From: Spironucleus salmonicida
Taxonomy: Eukaryota; Fornicata; Diplomonadida; Hexamitidae
Length of the DNA: 64,000 bases
NCBI GenBank assembly: GCA_000497125.2
Contig: CM035316.1
Location: 1,316,001 to 1,380,000 of the forward strand
Direction: 5' to 3'
A program made the position numbers and the translations under genes. This document shows, in pieces, positions 11,704 through 21,606 of this stretch; the stretch's first letter is position 1, and the number at the start of each line of letters is the position of its first letter. The notes under the pieces were generated by a model. It saw nothing but the letters and a program-made list of their open reading frames with translations, made no database searches and was not told the origin of the DNA.

Positions 11704-12423
11704 TCATTAATATCCTTATTGTTATTTTATAACTTCAGTTTCATCTAATACATCCCTATAATTAGTAAAGAACATATGTAAACTTTCAATAGCATTAGGT
11801 CCTACTGGAATATCTAAAATAAGGCAACATACTTTAGCATATTATTCGATGGAAAGTTCGATACTTGGTTTTGGCAAATCTATGGTTTTGATAATAGACT
11901 CCATTTCAGTATCCCACAATTCTAATATTGTAGCACTTGGAACTGGTACTGAATAATTATATTCTGCAGAACCCTATGTTTAATGAATTTTTTCAACTTT
12001 ATCTACCCAATCATGTATAATTTCCTTGTCATAATCAATAGCTTTAATCTTAGCATCCTGTGATTTTTTATCTTTTTTATTACTTTTAATAGTTGTTTTA
12101 TCTTTAGACCTGGCAATCGGTTTCGTTTTTGCTTCTAGCATAGATTCTAAAATAGTAGGCTCAGATTGGTTATTACATGGTTCATCTAAAACAATTAAGC
12201 CTAAAGGTTCTAATTTACCATCTGGACGGCCAACCTTTATGAATGGATCTACATCACCAATAGCCGGTTAATAATCTGGTAAAAAAGGTACAAAAAGAGT
12301 TTCAAGCATGAGCTCTGTGGGAACAAAAGTTCTGAATAATTCTAGAAGCCTATCATTGGTAAGAGTTGCAAAGTTGTCTGAGGGCTCATCTGTTAAGGTA
12401 TCGTCTTCGTGGTTATCCGCCAT
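11704..12423 (-). CDS. IFT46: IFT46, intraflagellar transport complex B core subunit
   Basis: 239 residues. The conserved IFT46 core is clear: FLPDYQPAIGDVDPFIKV (about 48-65), GRPDGKLEPLGLIVLDEP (65-82) and QSEPTILESML. Then come DYDKEIIHDWVDKVEKIH and the C-terminal VCCLILDIPVGPNAIESL, ending with the short MFFTNYRD helix. IFT46 stabilises IFT-B and carries outer-arm dynein into the flagellum. The protein is shorter than algal or human forms mainly at its low-complexity N-terminus. The promoter shows TATA-like sequence at 12461-12476 and TTTTTCACTTC at 12433-12443. It marks the organism as a flagellate or ciliate. Confidence 0.93.
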
Positions 12424-12476
12424 TGAAAATTTGAAGTGAAAAATTTAGTATTTATGTTTAGTAATATATAATAAAA
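12424..12476 (-). promoter_or_regulatory. Core promoter of IFT46 (TATA-like + CACTT initiator)
   Basis: Reading the minus strand, a TATTATATATTA element lies about 30 nt upstream of TTTTTCACTTC, and the ATG follows 8-10 nt later. The same two-part layout recurs before many genes here. The CACTT element resembles the TCAYT initiator class known from Trichomonas; the function is inferred. Confidence 0.45.
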
Positions 12477-12481
12477 TATCT

Positions 12482-13684
12482 TCACTTTTACCCCATTTTA
12501 AAATTAAAATTAAAACCATTTCCATTATCGCCAAAAGCAGGTGCGCTCTACTCTGCCGGTTTGACAGGTGCTCCGAACATAGGCTTATCAGCAGTTACCT
12601 GCGCGTTTCCAAACTTAAATTATACCTATTCTGCTGGTTTCTGCTATTCTTGCTATGAAACTGCCCCAAACATGGGTTTTTCGGCAGTCACCTGAGCATT
12701 TCCGAACTTGAAAGAAGTCATCTCAGCAGGCTTCACCTCCTCTTACTTTTGAACAGCATTTTATCCGAACGAGAACGTCGCTGGCGCCATATTTTCAGGC
12801 TGAACGGGTTGCGCAGTAGCTTCAAAATTGAATTTTGGAGGCCCAGAAATTGCTTTTGGATCTTCTTGGACAGGCGCACCGCCGAAACTAAAAGTCGGCT
12901 TCTCAGCCTGCGCTTAAGGCGCTGAATTTGCACCAAAACTGAAGGTTGGCTTCGCTGGCTCTTGCGATTTGGGAGCCACTGGCTGGCTCGTTTGAGCATT
13001 TCCACCGAAGCTAAAAGTTGGTTTCTGGGGCACCGGAACTGACGCTTCTTGAGGCGGCTGCACCGCATTTTGGCCGAACGAAAACGTCGGTTTTTAAGTT
13101 TCTTAGAATTATTAGGGAGCGGAAACTGGAATTTCAGCTGACTTTGCGGTATCGTTAAACGTGAACGCCGGCTTTGTTGGCGCTGCCTGTTACGGCTGTG
13201 CCGGGGGCTGGAACTTCTGCTCAGCCTGTATCTTTAGCTTTGGAGCGGAAATTGTCGTAATTTGCTTTCTTTCCAGCAGGAAGCAGTCTCTGAGTTTTTG
13301 GGCCTAATCGATTAGGCTGGCGTTCTCATTCTTCAGGGATGTGATACTATCGACGATGTCCTGAATCTCCTGCTCTCTGCGCGTTTCCAGCGACTGGATC
13401 TCCTTCTGATACTCGAAAAACGCGTTTAGAAGCCTCTGGGGCAAAACTACGTATTCAGCTCCCAGATTTTGATGCACCGCTGATCTAGTCACCGATGAGG
13501 ATACAGACGATGGCATTCGCTGTACAAAAGATGTGTCGAAAGAGTTCTGCTATGGTTTTTATACAGGCTCTTGCTGCCTAATGTTTTTCTTGAAAAATCC
13601 GCTTACTATTCCTACTACAGAAGAAACCATCCCTTTTCCTGAATTTTACAAATCTTCTGCTGATAATGAGGAAGACTTGTCCAT
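12482..13684 (-). CDS. FG-repeat nucleoporin
   Basis: 400 residues. The C-terminal half carries FG repeats: six copies of a (K)PTFSFG/ATFSFG/AFTF type unit, several KFGNAQVTA-DKPMFGAP units and a final NGFNFNFKMG. FG repeats line the nuclear pore channel and bind karyopherins, such as the one at 47.6-50.8 kb. The N-terminus has an amphipathic helix (GMVSSVVGIVSGFFKKN, ~18-34) like the membrane-binding helices of Nup1/Nup60/Nup153. A coiled coil follows (YQKEIQSLETRREQEIQ, ~90-125). The start at 13684 gives the longest coherent frame and sits just after CCACTTTA. Repeat codons are G/C-rich relative to flanks. Confidence 0.8.
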
Positions 13685-13740
13685 TAAAGTGGAGTGGGGA
13701 CTTGAAAAATTTACATTATTATATAAATACAAAATAAATA

Positions 13741-14622
13741 TCACAGGAAAAATAACTATTTATTATCTTTACCAGATTAAAAAGAAACATTAGTATTTTT
13801 CATTGGTTTAGCTGCTTTTTTCGCCACAGGTAGCTTGAATTCCTCTTCTGTTTCTTTTAATACACTTGGACTTTTATGAATTTCAAGATTCTCATCTAAA
13901 CTAAAAACGGTTGTAACATCATTCTTACCATTATTTTATTATTAAAATTAAGGTTAAAGAAAATTATTTGGAGAATTTATAGGGTGATCCTATACTTAAT
14001 AAAATGTATTAATTTTTTCAGCAGTATCATTATGTGCCTTAACTAGTTCTAATGTTGATACTTTTTAAACTAATATAATTTCTTTTAGTTCCTTGATTTC
14101 TGTATCTTATTAATATAATTTTTGTTCAAAATACTACCTTTACTATTCAATTTTACTTTCTAGATCTTTAATTTTATTTTCAATATTGTTGCTACTAAAC
14201 TTTTCGTTTAATGGACTGAAAATGGTATCCGCTTATATTGAATCATCATATTTACGACTAGGTTTAATATTAGATATAGATCTAATATTACTTGCAGCTC
14301 TGGTCTTGTTTTAATTTCCATAATTCAAAATTTCATAAATTTGTTTTGTTAATTAACTTATTTACTCCATTACTAATTAGGACAACCCAATATTTAATGA
14401 ATCACAACATAATCCTGATACCATTATTTGAATTTACACAGCATCCTGGTAGACTTGTTGCCAATAATCCAATTACATTGAACTTTATGTAGAAAGTAGC
14501 AATCTATCATGTAACTAGTTCATTTTTCTTTGAACAATAACAAATATCTTACCCCCTTATTTGCTAGTAACTTATTAAAGATTATTTAAGATAGAACTAC
14601 TGAGTTTTGATGGATGTTGCAT
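13741..14622 (-). CDS. Coiled-coil protein, unknown
   Basis: 293 residues. The N-terminal helical domain (MQHPSKLSSSILNNLQQVTS, LLSTQSSMQLDYWQQVYQDA) includes CC at residues ~76-77. A Ser-rich linker (SNIRSISNIKPSRKYDD) precedes a strong coiled coil (IENKIKDLESKIEQQRQYFE) and a Gln/Asn-rich basic tail containing KLPVAKKAAKPMK. The frame is uninterrupted from 14622 once TAA/TAG are Gln, so I prefer it to internal ATGs. It may be cytoskeletal; no family signature. Confidence 0.6.
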
Positions 14623-14657
14623 TTTTAGCAAAATATATCTACAAATAATATGTACAA

Positions 14658-15527
14658 TCACTAATTTTATATCTATTAAATTAATTCTTTTTTGCTTCCT
14701 TAGTAAAATCCATGACTATCTTTGATCACAATCTCATCATCAATTAGAATTTAGATATTTTATGTTAATTAGCACCCACCATATTCCTTTTAGTTAATAT
14801 CTTTTACCTTTAACTAGTCTCCTTTAACTTAAAAATAATACTACGAAGTAATAAAATATATATCATCATCTATATCAAAAAACTAAATTTAATTATTATT
14901 ATAGACTACTTTCTAATTTTATCTTCCAACTTTATGTAATCGGTTAACTTCTGAGTCATCATCAATAATTAAATATTCATCATTATTTCCTATGAATATA
15001 ACATACTGTAAATAGATCTAGGCGCTAAATACGGCAAAATCGTCTATTTTTATCTTTCCTAGTTAAGATAAGAAAAATACTTCTGTATCTGAATATAAAA
15101 ATAATCGTTTTGGTGTATATATAAAACCATTTATCTAAAATTATTAGTTTTGATTTAATAAATTATACCCATATCCTTTAGAGACATAAATATAATTAAA
15201 AATTGCATCAGGTGCAGAATTTAGAATATGCGACTTATCTCCTAGAGATAGAAACGTCTTATTAAATGTGGCATACACATTGGACAATACAATAAAGTTA
15301 GGATTGCTTTAAACGGAAAATTTTAAAAATATTGTTTTAATATTTAAACGATAATTCAAATAAAGTTATTACTTAATACTGAAAGTATAAAAATATTTCT
15401 ATATGATTTTTCTCATACTCTACTATCTTATAATAGTCTTTTAGTTAACATAAAATGATATATCCTACTTTTACTATGGCTCAATTACTACTAAAAGATC
15501 TAGCAATGATTGCTACAGATAGTTCAT
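14658..15527 (-). CDS. Beta-rich protein, unknown (possible propeller)
   Basis: 289 residues. After a short helical N-terminus (MNYLQQSLLDLLVVIEPQQ) the sequence is a run of short beta strands with aromatic and Asp/Asn turns (YVIFIGNNDEYLIIDDDSEV, IQFFDIDDDIYFITSQYYF), a pattern typical of propeller blades. No WD dipeptides or Kelch glycines are visible, so the fold is a guess. Two similar orphan beta-rich genes lie nearby at 16486 and 19816. Stop context TAGTGATT. Confidence 0.55.
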
Positions 15528-15620
15528 TAATATAATATATTATTTACATAATAATAACATAATTATTATCCTTTATAAACGCTTTCATATAATAAAATGT
15601 ATTAATAACATAAAAACGTC

Positions 15621-16268
15621 TCACATCACCAATTCAACGTCATCCGATTCTTCCTATAATGTTGCGGGTTATACAGCTAGTATGTTAACTCTCTATTATT
15701 AAACATTTGGTTTGGGGGCTCCTGATTACTATACTTAAGCAGAAAGTGGATTAAAACCCGAACGTTAAGACGCTCCAGTTTATGAAAACGAACCTAATAG
15801 CAAAGGTTGAGTAGCTGGTTGGTTCATTTGCCGTGTATAAGCTTAAGAAGTTAAAGAAGCACTCATAGATTATATTGCAGGAGCCATTGAACCTATTTAT
15901 ACTTAATTTGGTCGGGCTGGTTAAGCAGCACCATTACTTAAAGATCCGACGAAAGATACATCTCTACGAGCGACAACATTTGATAATGATCCCACCTAAT
16001 CAACAGAGGCACCAGCTCTGCCTGATGATTAGACCTCAAGACCTTGAGCAACACACTATTCTGATAATCTACGGAAAGTATTGAGTTCATTTTCCTCACA
16101 TAATTCTTAAGTCTCATACTATTCAGCTACCTCAGTTCTGAGCCCAGCCAATTGGTTTTCAAGTTCGGGAATTTAGTTAACTTGCGCTTACAATTTTAAT
16201 ATAATTTCAACTAATTTTTCTTTAGGAAAGCTTAAAAGTTGTTCCTGCGTGTGAGTATTCTTCGACAT
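15621..16268 (-). CDS. Low-complexity Gln/Ser/Ala-rich protein with coiled-coil head
   Basis: 215 residues. Residues 1-75 form a coiled coil (LVEIILKLQAQVNQIPELEN). The remainder is disordered and rich in Ser, Gln, Ala and Gly, with GSLSN units (VGSLSNVVARRDVSFVGSLS) and an acidic end (EESDDVELVM). It looks like a scaffold or adaptor rather than an enzyme. The promoter at 16269-16310 has the TATA/CCACTT pair. Function unknown. Confidence 0.6.
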
Positions 16269-16310
16269 GATTTGAAGTGGAAAGAAAGAATATATAATTA
16301 TTATATAATC
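16269..16310 (-). promoter_or_regulatory. Core promoter with TATA-like and CCACTT initiator
   Basis: On the minus strand TTATATAATAATTATATA is followed by a pyrimidine tract and TTTCCACTTCAAATC, then ATG. The same layout is seen before IFT46 and the L1-domain gene. Confidence 0.4.
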
Positions 16311-16384
16311 TAAATTAAACACTCCTTAATTTGAAAAATACATTTAAAATATAATAATTTTATTGATATCATTCAAATACAATA

Positions 16385-16389
<5 letters not shown>

Positions 16390-16421
<32 letters not shown>
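16390..16421. repeat. (AT)n microsatellite
   Basis: About 16 uninterrupted AT dinucleotides in the 217-bp spacer between two divergent genes, the longest simple repeat in the window. It could extrude a hairpin or act as an open promoter region. Its length in the assembly may be unreliable. Confidence 0.9.
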
Positions 16422-16425
<4 letters not shown>

Positions 16426-16485
16426 TTTAATTTTTATCATTTTATTAATTTTATATTCATTATATGTATAATAATTTTTTAGCTC

Positions 16486-17319
16486 ATGATTAACGCTCTC
16501 GTCATCAAAACCCGTTAATCAAATCTTCCCTCAACATTTTTCACTAAATTAACACCTTTATTTGATATCGTATAATTAATTCCATCTAAATTAATTACCA
16601 TACAATAACAATCTTAATATATTCCCATTTATGGAGTCACTGCAATTTCCCTAAACCGTCTTGGACTTCGGACAGGTGATATCGTTAATTTTGACAATTT
16701 TATACTTCAAAAAACACCAAATTTCATGGAACAAGTTAGATTTTTGAGTAATAATTTTGAGCTTTATGAATCTGGGATTTTATCATCAAAAGGGGTAATA
16801 TTGAAGAAAAAAGTAAGCATCTTTGTGGAGCAAACTTTTTTAATTTTTGCATAGAATGATATAATATAGGTAACGGATATAGATCAGTTAGATACGATAT
16901 TTGAGATCTAAATGGAACAAAGAATAGAGTTTCTTGCAATTGGCTTTAACGAAATTTTGGCGGCTTCTAAAAATATTATTTACAGAATTTTTTAAGGTGG
17001 GATAGAGGTTATTACACGGACATAAAAAGATATAACTGGTCTTATTTTCACAAATTAAATCATATACACGACATATGACTCTATTTGTACAGTTAATGGT
17101 AAACGAGAGCTCTTCTTTTTCAACTAAAAAATAATCTCATTATTATTCGATGAAAAGTATATTTATATTTTCTCAGCACGCAGAATAGTAATTTTAACAC
17201 ATAAATTAACTGTAGTATTAATAAATGATTTTAATATATGTTATCGATGTTTCTACATTGAAAATGGACTAATTAAATGTGGGAATAGGAATCTAGATAT
17301 ATACTAGATTTGTCGTTGA
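16486..17319 (+). CDS. Beta-rich protein, unknown
   Basis: 277 residues from MINALVIKTRQSNLPSTFFT. Strand-rich sequence with regular turns (IPIYGVTAISLNRLGLRTGD, EKYIYIFSARRIVILTH, CYRCFYIENGLIKCGNRN). It has four Cys near the C-terminus and no recognisable catalytic motif. A propeller or similar beta domain is plausible. The stop at 17317-17319 is only 2 bp from the stop of the convergent TTLL gene. Confidence 0.55.
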
Positions 17320-17321
17320 AA

Positions 17322-19322
17322 TCACTCAATTAATTCAAATCTACCTTTATCTTAGGCTTACAAAATTGATAATATGTCGCTTATCATTTCACTTTTTACT
17401 GTATCTGCTGAACATTCAGTAACTAAACTAGGAGATGCGTTTATTTCTATAATTTTTGGACTAAAATTTACATCTAAAATAACATCAACTCCTAATAATT
17501 CAAAGGAATTTTTAACGAATAGTGGATTTGCTAATCGCCTTACTGCTTTAGCCACTAATTTAAATGCATGTTTTATTTTTTATGGTTATTTTGACTAGGA
17601 TAAAAATTTGCTTAATTACATTTTATAATTTGGACCATGAATTGATGTGTTAGTCAAATGAATATCTATATCTAGTGAGTTAAGATTAAACTATTTAGGT
17701 GACGATCGCACCAAAGCTTCCTCATAAAGATAGGCATAACTATTATACAAAAGAACATAAATTCGAAAATCTATTTTTCTACCTAGATGTAATAAAGGTT
17801 GTTGCATATAGATCTAAATTATTGATTAAATATCATTCGAAAAATCCATTGGATTCCTTGTTAAATATATTCCTCTGCCCCTAGATAACTATGTAGGCTT
17901 TACAATATATATTGAATCTTAAGAATAATTCATTTAAAATAACTATTTAAGTTAATGAGGAAGTACAAAAGTGTCTATTATTAATGATTTAAACATTGCA
18001 TTTTTCAAAGCAAGTCCTCTAAGAGATTAATAAAATGAGTCTTTGTGAACTATTTTGTTTATACAAGGGAAATGGTTAATAAATTTATTAGATAAATTTC
18101 CTATTTAAACTTCAGTTTTTTATTACCAATAAACATCACATTCGGACTATTCTGAAATATTTTTAGTAGTTTCAACTATTAATATCTAATTTTTTTTAGA
18201 TTAAAAGATCAAAGCAGCTTTATGAAAAGTAGAATAAATATTAGAATTTGAACATAATTTAAGAACTATAGGTCTTTCAGTTGTTAATAATTAAACTTCT
18301 GGTTAAGAGATAATTTTGTTGAACTATTATCTAGATCTAAAATTTTGTTTCGGTTTAGAACCTACCGGACGACCTAGTGGTTAATTGTTAGTTTTAAATC
18401 CTGATGATTCCAAATCACATGATTGTTAAGACTTTGTGTCTAAAATAATATTATTAATAGATCTGAAACTTGCTAATAATTCAATATTTTCGCTTAACTC
18501 TTCCTTATCTATTTTAATTGATTTTTTAAACTAATCTGATTCATTTTCACTAATATCTTATATTTCTCTAGCTAGTAGTTGGTCTAATAGTAGAATCCTT
18601 TTGCTTTACTATTAATTTTCTGTTTCATAACTCTGAACTTTTTAATCCTAATGAAATTCATTTATGTTAATTTATACCTCCTACTTCATATGAATTCCAT
18701 TTAATCCATCTAGTTTTAATTCGTTCATATTAAATTAATCAAAATAACCATCCAATTTTTTCCCAGAATCATCTTGGTTAATATTACTGATTTCAAGTTA
18801 TTTTTATTTATATGAAAGTGCAAGTTCTTATATAACTGATTTGCAAACAATATTATCATCCGACTTAGATAATTTGATAACACTGTCCATTTAAATCTCA
18901 AAATCATCGATTAATAAGTCATTTATAATATCTTCATTATTAGCTCTAAGTTACTCAGTATTTGAACCTTTAACACAAATTGATTCAGGCTTGCTATTAA
19001 ATGGTGTCATATTAACAACTCTCGCTGGACAATATGCACCACCACACTGAAATGGATTGTCAATATTTTAAATAATTTTTTCCATAACATTTTATTCTAT
19101 CTTACCTTTTTAGCATGAAGTAGCTCGTTAAAGTTTCTTTTTTGCATTTTAATCATAAGCAATATGTATTTCATGAATATCAATTCCATTTGTTTATTTT
19201 TCAGGTTTAAACTATCGCAATTTTTTAAACTTACGATTTTTATTAGGATTAGCTATAGTGAATAAGTCAAATACAGCATTTACTGTATCTAATGGTTTTA
19301 TTGGATTCCTCCAATCTGACAT
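17322..19322 (-). CDS. Tubulin tyrosine ligase-like enzyme (TTLL glutamylase/glycylase)
   Basis: 666 residues; the C-terminal ~320 are a TTL ATP-grasp domain. Visible landmarks: NHFPCINKIVHKDSFYQSLR, the nucleotide-binding IYIVKPTQLSRGRGIYL (~475-490), the substrate/Mg motif LGRKIDFRIYVLL, SFELLGVDVILDVNFSP and the catalytic-end signature IIEINASPSL (~625). TTLLs add Glu or Gly chains to tubulin tails in axonemes and basal bodies. The residues deciding glutamylase versus glycylase cannot be judged by eye. The 340-residue N-terminal extension is acidic and disordered, with a short Cys segment (CGGAYCPARVV). It is convergent with the upstream gene, 2 bp apart. Confidence 0.9.
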
Positions 19323-19371
19323 TTTGTAAGATGGAAAATATATATTACTAATGTATATATAATATATAACT

Positions 19372-19704
19372 TCACTCTGCAAAAGTATTAAATTCTATAT
19401 CGATATCTCCCTTAATCCCAAACCGTTTTCTAATTTTATCTCTTACTAAATTTTAAACTTTTTTGTTCTGCTGCTAAGGCTTAGAACAAAGTGATAAAGA
19501 GTTATTTATCTATATTTTCTACAATATTTGTACTCTATATGGTTTATTCTTGAATTCTGGAACAGCACTTATAATTTAAGAAAGATTAACAGGCTTACAT
19601 TAAAGCGCACTTTCCAAACATTCTTATTTCTTATGTCTTGGTTCTTGTAGAAGTAAAGTTCGTATTTATACACCATTTTCTTTATAAAAAAAACTTGGTC
19701 TCAT
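19372..19704 (-). CDS. Small basic protein, unknown
   Basis: 110 residues starting MRPSFFYKENGVQIRTLLLQ. Basic (many Lys/Arg) with Cys at two sites (KKQECLESALQCKP) and a C-terminal KIRKRFGIKGDIDIEF. The size, charge and compactness resemble small RNA- or ribosome-associated proteins, but no family is recognised. Stop context GAGTGAAG. Confidence 0.5.
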
Positions 19705-19815
19705 TATTGAAATCAAATGTATTGATACTTAAAAATATTAAATTTTGAAGTAATGTCTTCCCCTATTAACAATATTATATAGAATAATATATAATTTAGA
19801 GAATCTATTTAATTA

Positions 19816-20583
19816 ATGAACTCATCCAGCTCCTCCTCAACATATTTTTGCTCTGATTCAGATGATGAAAAAGTACCAGAAATCACAGAATTGTTATTTT
19901 AAGAATATACTGATAATAAAATTATCGCATTTGGTAACAATTTTAAGTATATTTTTGAACTTATTGATAATTAATTCAAAATTTTAGAATAAACACCTAT
20001 TGATTTTTCAGTTACATCAATATTTGGTCCTACTTATTAAACATTTGTTACACCTATTGGAAAATTTGGTGTTTACAAAAATAAAGTATACTAGCTGGAT
20101 AATTTCTAGCTATTTCATACTTTATAAAATCCTATATCTCCATTTTAAGTAGCTAGTCTTACTACAAGCTTATTAATTTCTTCGATTTAGAAACCTTTTT
20201 ACTTAGATTTATTGCATAAAAAAACTGTTTCTGGAATTGATTTTCACGAAATTAATAACCCTTACTTTTTCACATATAAAGATAAGGTAGTAGCATTCTC
20301 ATAATTTTAAGATAAGATTGCAATTGTCGAAAAATAAAAGTATATGGTGATAGATTTCTAATTTCCTGGTTTAAAGAGAATTCCAACTGGTAAATTTAAG
20401 CAATATGTGAGCATATTAGTTGATGATTCTTTTTCATGCATTCTAGATTTAGATCAGATGTAAATAAAGGTATCAGATAATAGAGTAAACGAAGTCATAA
20501 ATTGCATCGAATTTGGATAAAAATTAATTTACGGAGAGAATTAAATAGTACTAATCGATTAAGTATTAACTTAATTTAAGTGA
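19816..20583 (+). CDS. Beta-rich protein, unknown
   Basis: 255 residues. A Ser-rich acidic head (SSSSSSTYFCSDSDDE) leads into repeated strand-turn units (NNFKYIFELIDNQFKILEQT, TPIGKFGVYKNKVYQLDNFQ, DKIAIVEKQKYMVIDFQFPG). This pattern suits a propeller-like fold. It is similar in style to the orphans at 14658 and 16486, without obvious sequence identity. No catalytic or zinc motif. Stop context AAGTGAGA, 43 bp from the convergent START gene. Confidence 0.55.
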
Positions 20584-20610
20584 GATTATACACTTGTTTT
20601 AATATATTAT

Positions 20611-21280
20611 TGAGTGAAATGGCACGTCACTGGAACTTCTTGAGGAGCTTGACGAGGAAGTTGTTCTGCTTGTTGAGGGACCCCGTGAAGATCATGGCTG
20701 GGATGCTACCCATGGGGTCAACGTGGAAGTAGGTAGTAACCTTGGTCTTGGCACCCTCTGCTTCGAGGACTATACAGGAGCTCATGGAACCACGCACTGC
20801 CTTAGCTGCGGTCGTTATATCCACCTCAGGGTTATTCTGAGTGATAACGAACTTTTTAACACCACCAGAAGACTGGTCGAATGTGGTTTTGGTGATATAG
20901 AACTCGCGGCGGGAAATCATGGCGGAAGGGCTCTCAATGAGCTGGTAGCACAAGTATGAGTTACCCTCAATAACGCCGCTCTTGTCCTTGATGGCTTGCA
21001 CGTTGGCCCTGACTTCGTCGCTGGGGAAGTATATGTACCTGCAAACTTTTCCGTCCTTCTACTCAGCAGGCATGGCGGGAGTGCATTCGGTGAGGTCGTG
21101 GATCTCAGAAAGAACCGTTAAGATATCTGCATTCACAACTGCCTGGCCTTTCATGGCCTGGAACTTGGATCCCTCAACAGTCGCATACCAGATATCCACC
21201 ACCTCCTCGTACTTCTTGGGGGTTTCAAAATCTAGTGATATTAATTTCTAGCATTTTATAGAAGCAGCAGGTTCCTATGC
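20611..21280. repeat. Inverted repeat arm 1 (START gene body)
   Basis: 670 bp that match, in reverse orientation, 25658-26327. Two long protein segments (89 and 124 residues) and an opposite-frame one (78 residues) read identically in both arms. The stretches I compared base by base, including both ends, also matched. Identity starts at codon ~17 of the START gene and stops 18 nt past its stop codon; flanks are unrelated. It is G/C-rich compared with surroundings. Confidence 0.9.
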
Positions 21281-21328
21281 CAGAAAAGCGTCTTGAACAG
21301 ATTGAGGTAAATCTTTGATTTTCTCCAT
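20627..21328 (-). CDS. START lipid-binding domain protein, copy 1
   Basis: 233 residues, essentially one StAR-related lipid-transfer domain. Features fitting START are the long N-terminal region with WYATVEGSKFQAMKGQAVVN, the IPxF-like turn region (ECTPAMPAEQKDGKVCRYI), the characteristic central strand SPSAMISRREFYITK and the C-terminal helix NNFLVKLLKKFQ. Such proteins bind a single sterol, phospholipid or ceramide in a hydrophobic cavity. From residue 18 to the end it equals copy 2 at 25610; only the first 17 residues differ (MEKIKDLPQSVQDAFLA here). There is no signal or membrane segment, so it is probably cytosolic. Codon usage is G/C-rich, unlike neighbours. Confidence 0.75.
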
Positions 21329-21606
21329 ATATAATTGTGGAATGAGATTTAATCATAATATAATTTATATATACAAATATTACCTATTATACTTATTGTT
21401 CTGATCAAATATTATATTGTTTTATATTAAATTATTTAAAATTATAAAATTACTCTACTTCGGTTATATTATCGAAATGATACCCAACTATTACACATTT
21501 ATATGAAGTATTTATATATATAATTATTTAAAATTATAATTTAAACTATCAAACTCTACAAAAAAATTATTTTTCTGATATAGCAACAAGTAAAGAGTAT
21601 GCCAAA
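21329..21606. other. AT-rich spacer between divergent START copy 1 and RING genes
   Basis: 278 bp with repeated ATTATTTAAAATTATAA segments; no open frame longer than about 10 codons that looks coding. It must hold promoters for both flanking genes. Confidence 0.6.

Noticed and set aside
12733-13068. Arginine-rich frame MRCSRLKKRQFRCPRNQ...
   Set aside because: A shifted reading of the FG repeats; the real frame gives regular FSFG units.
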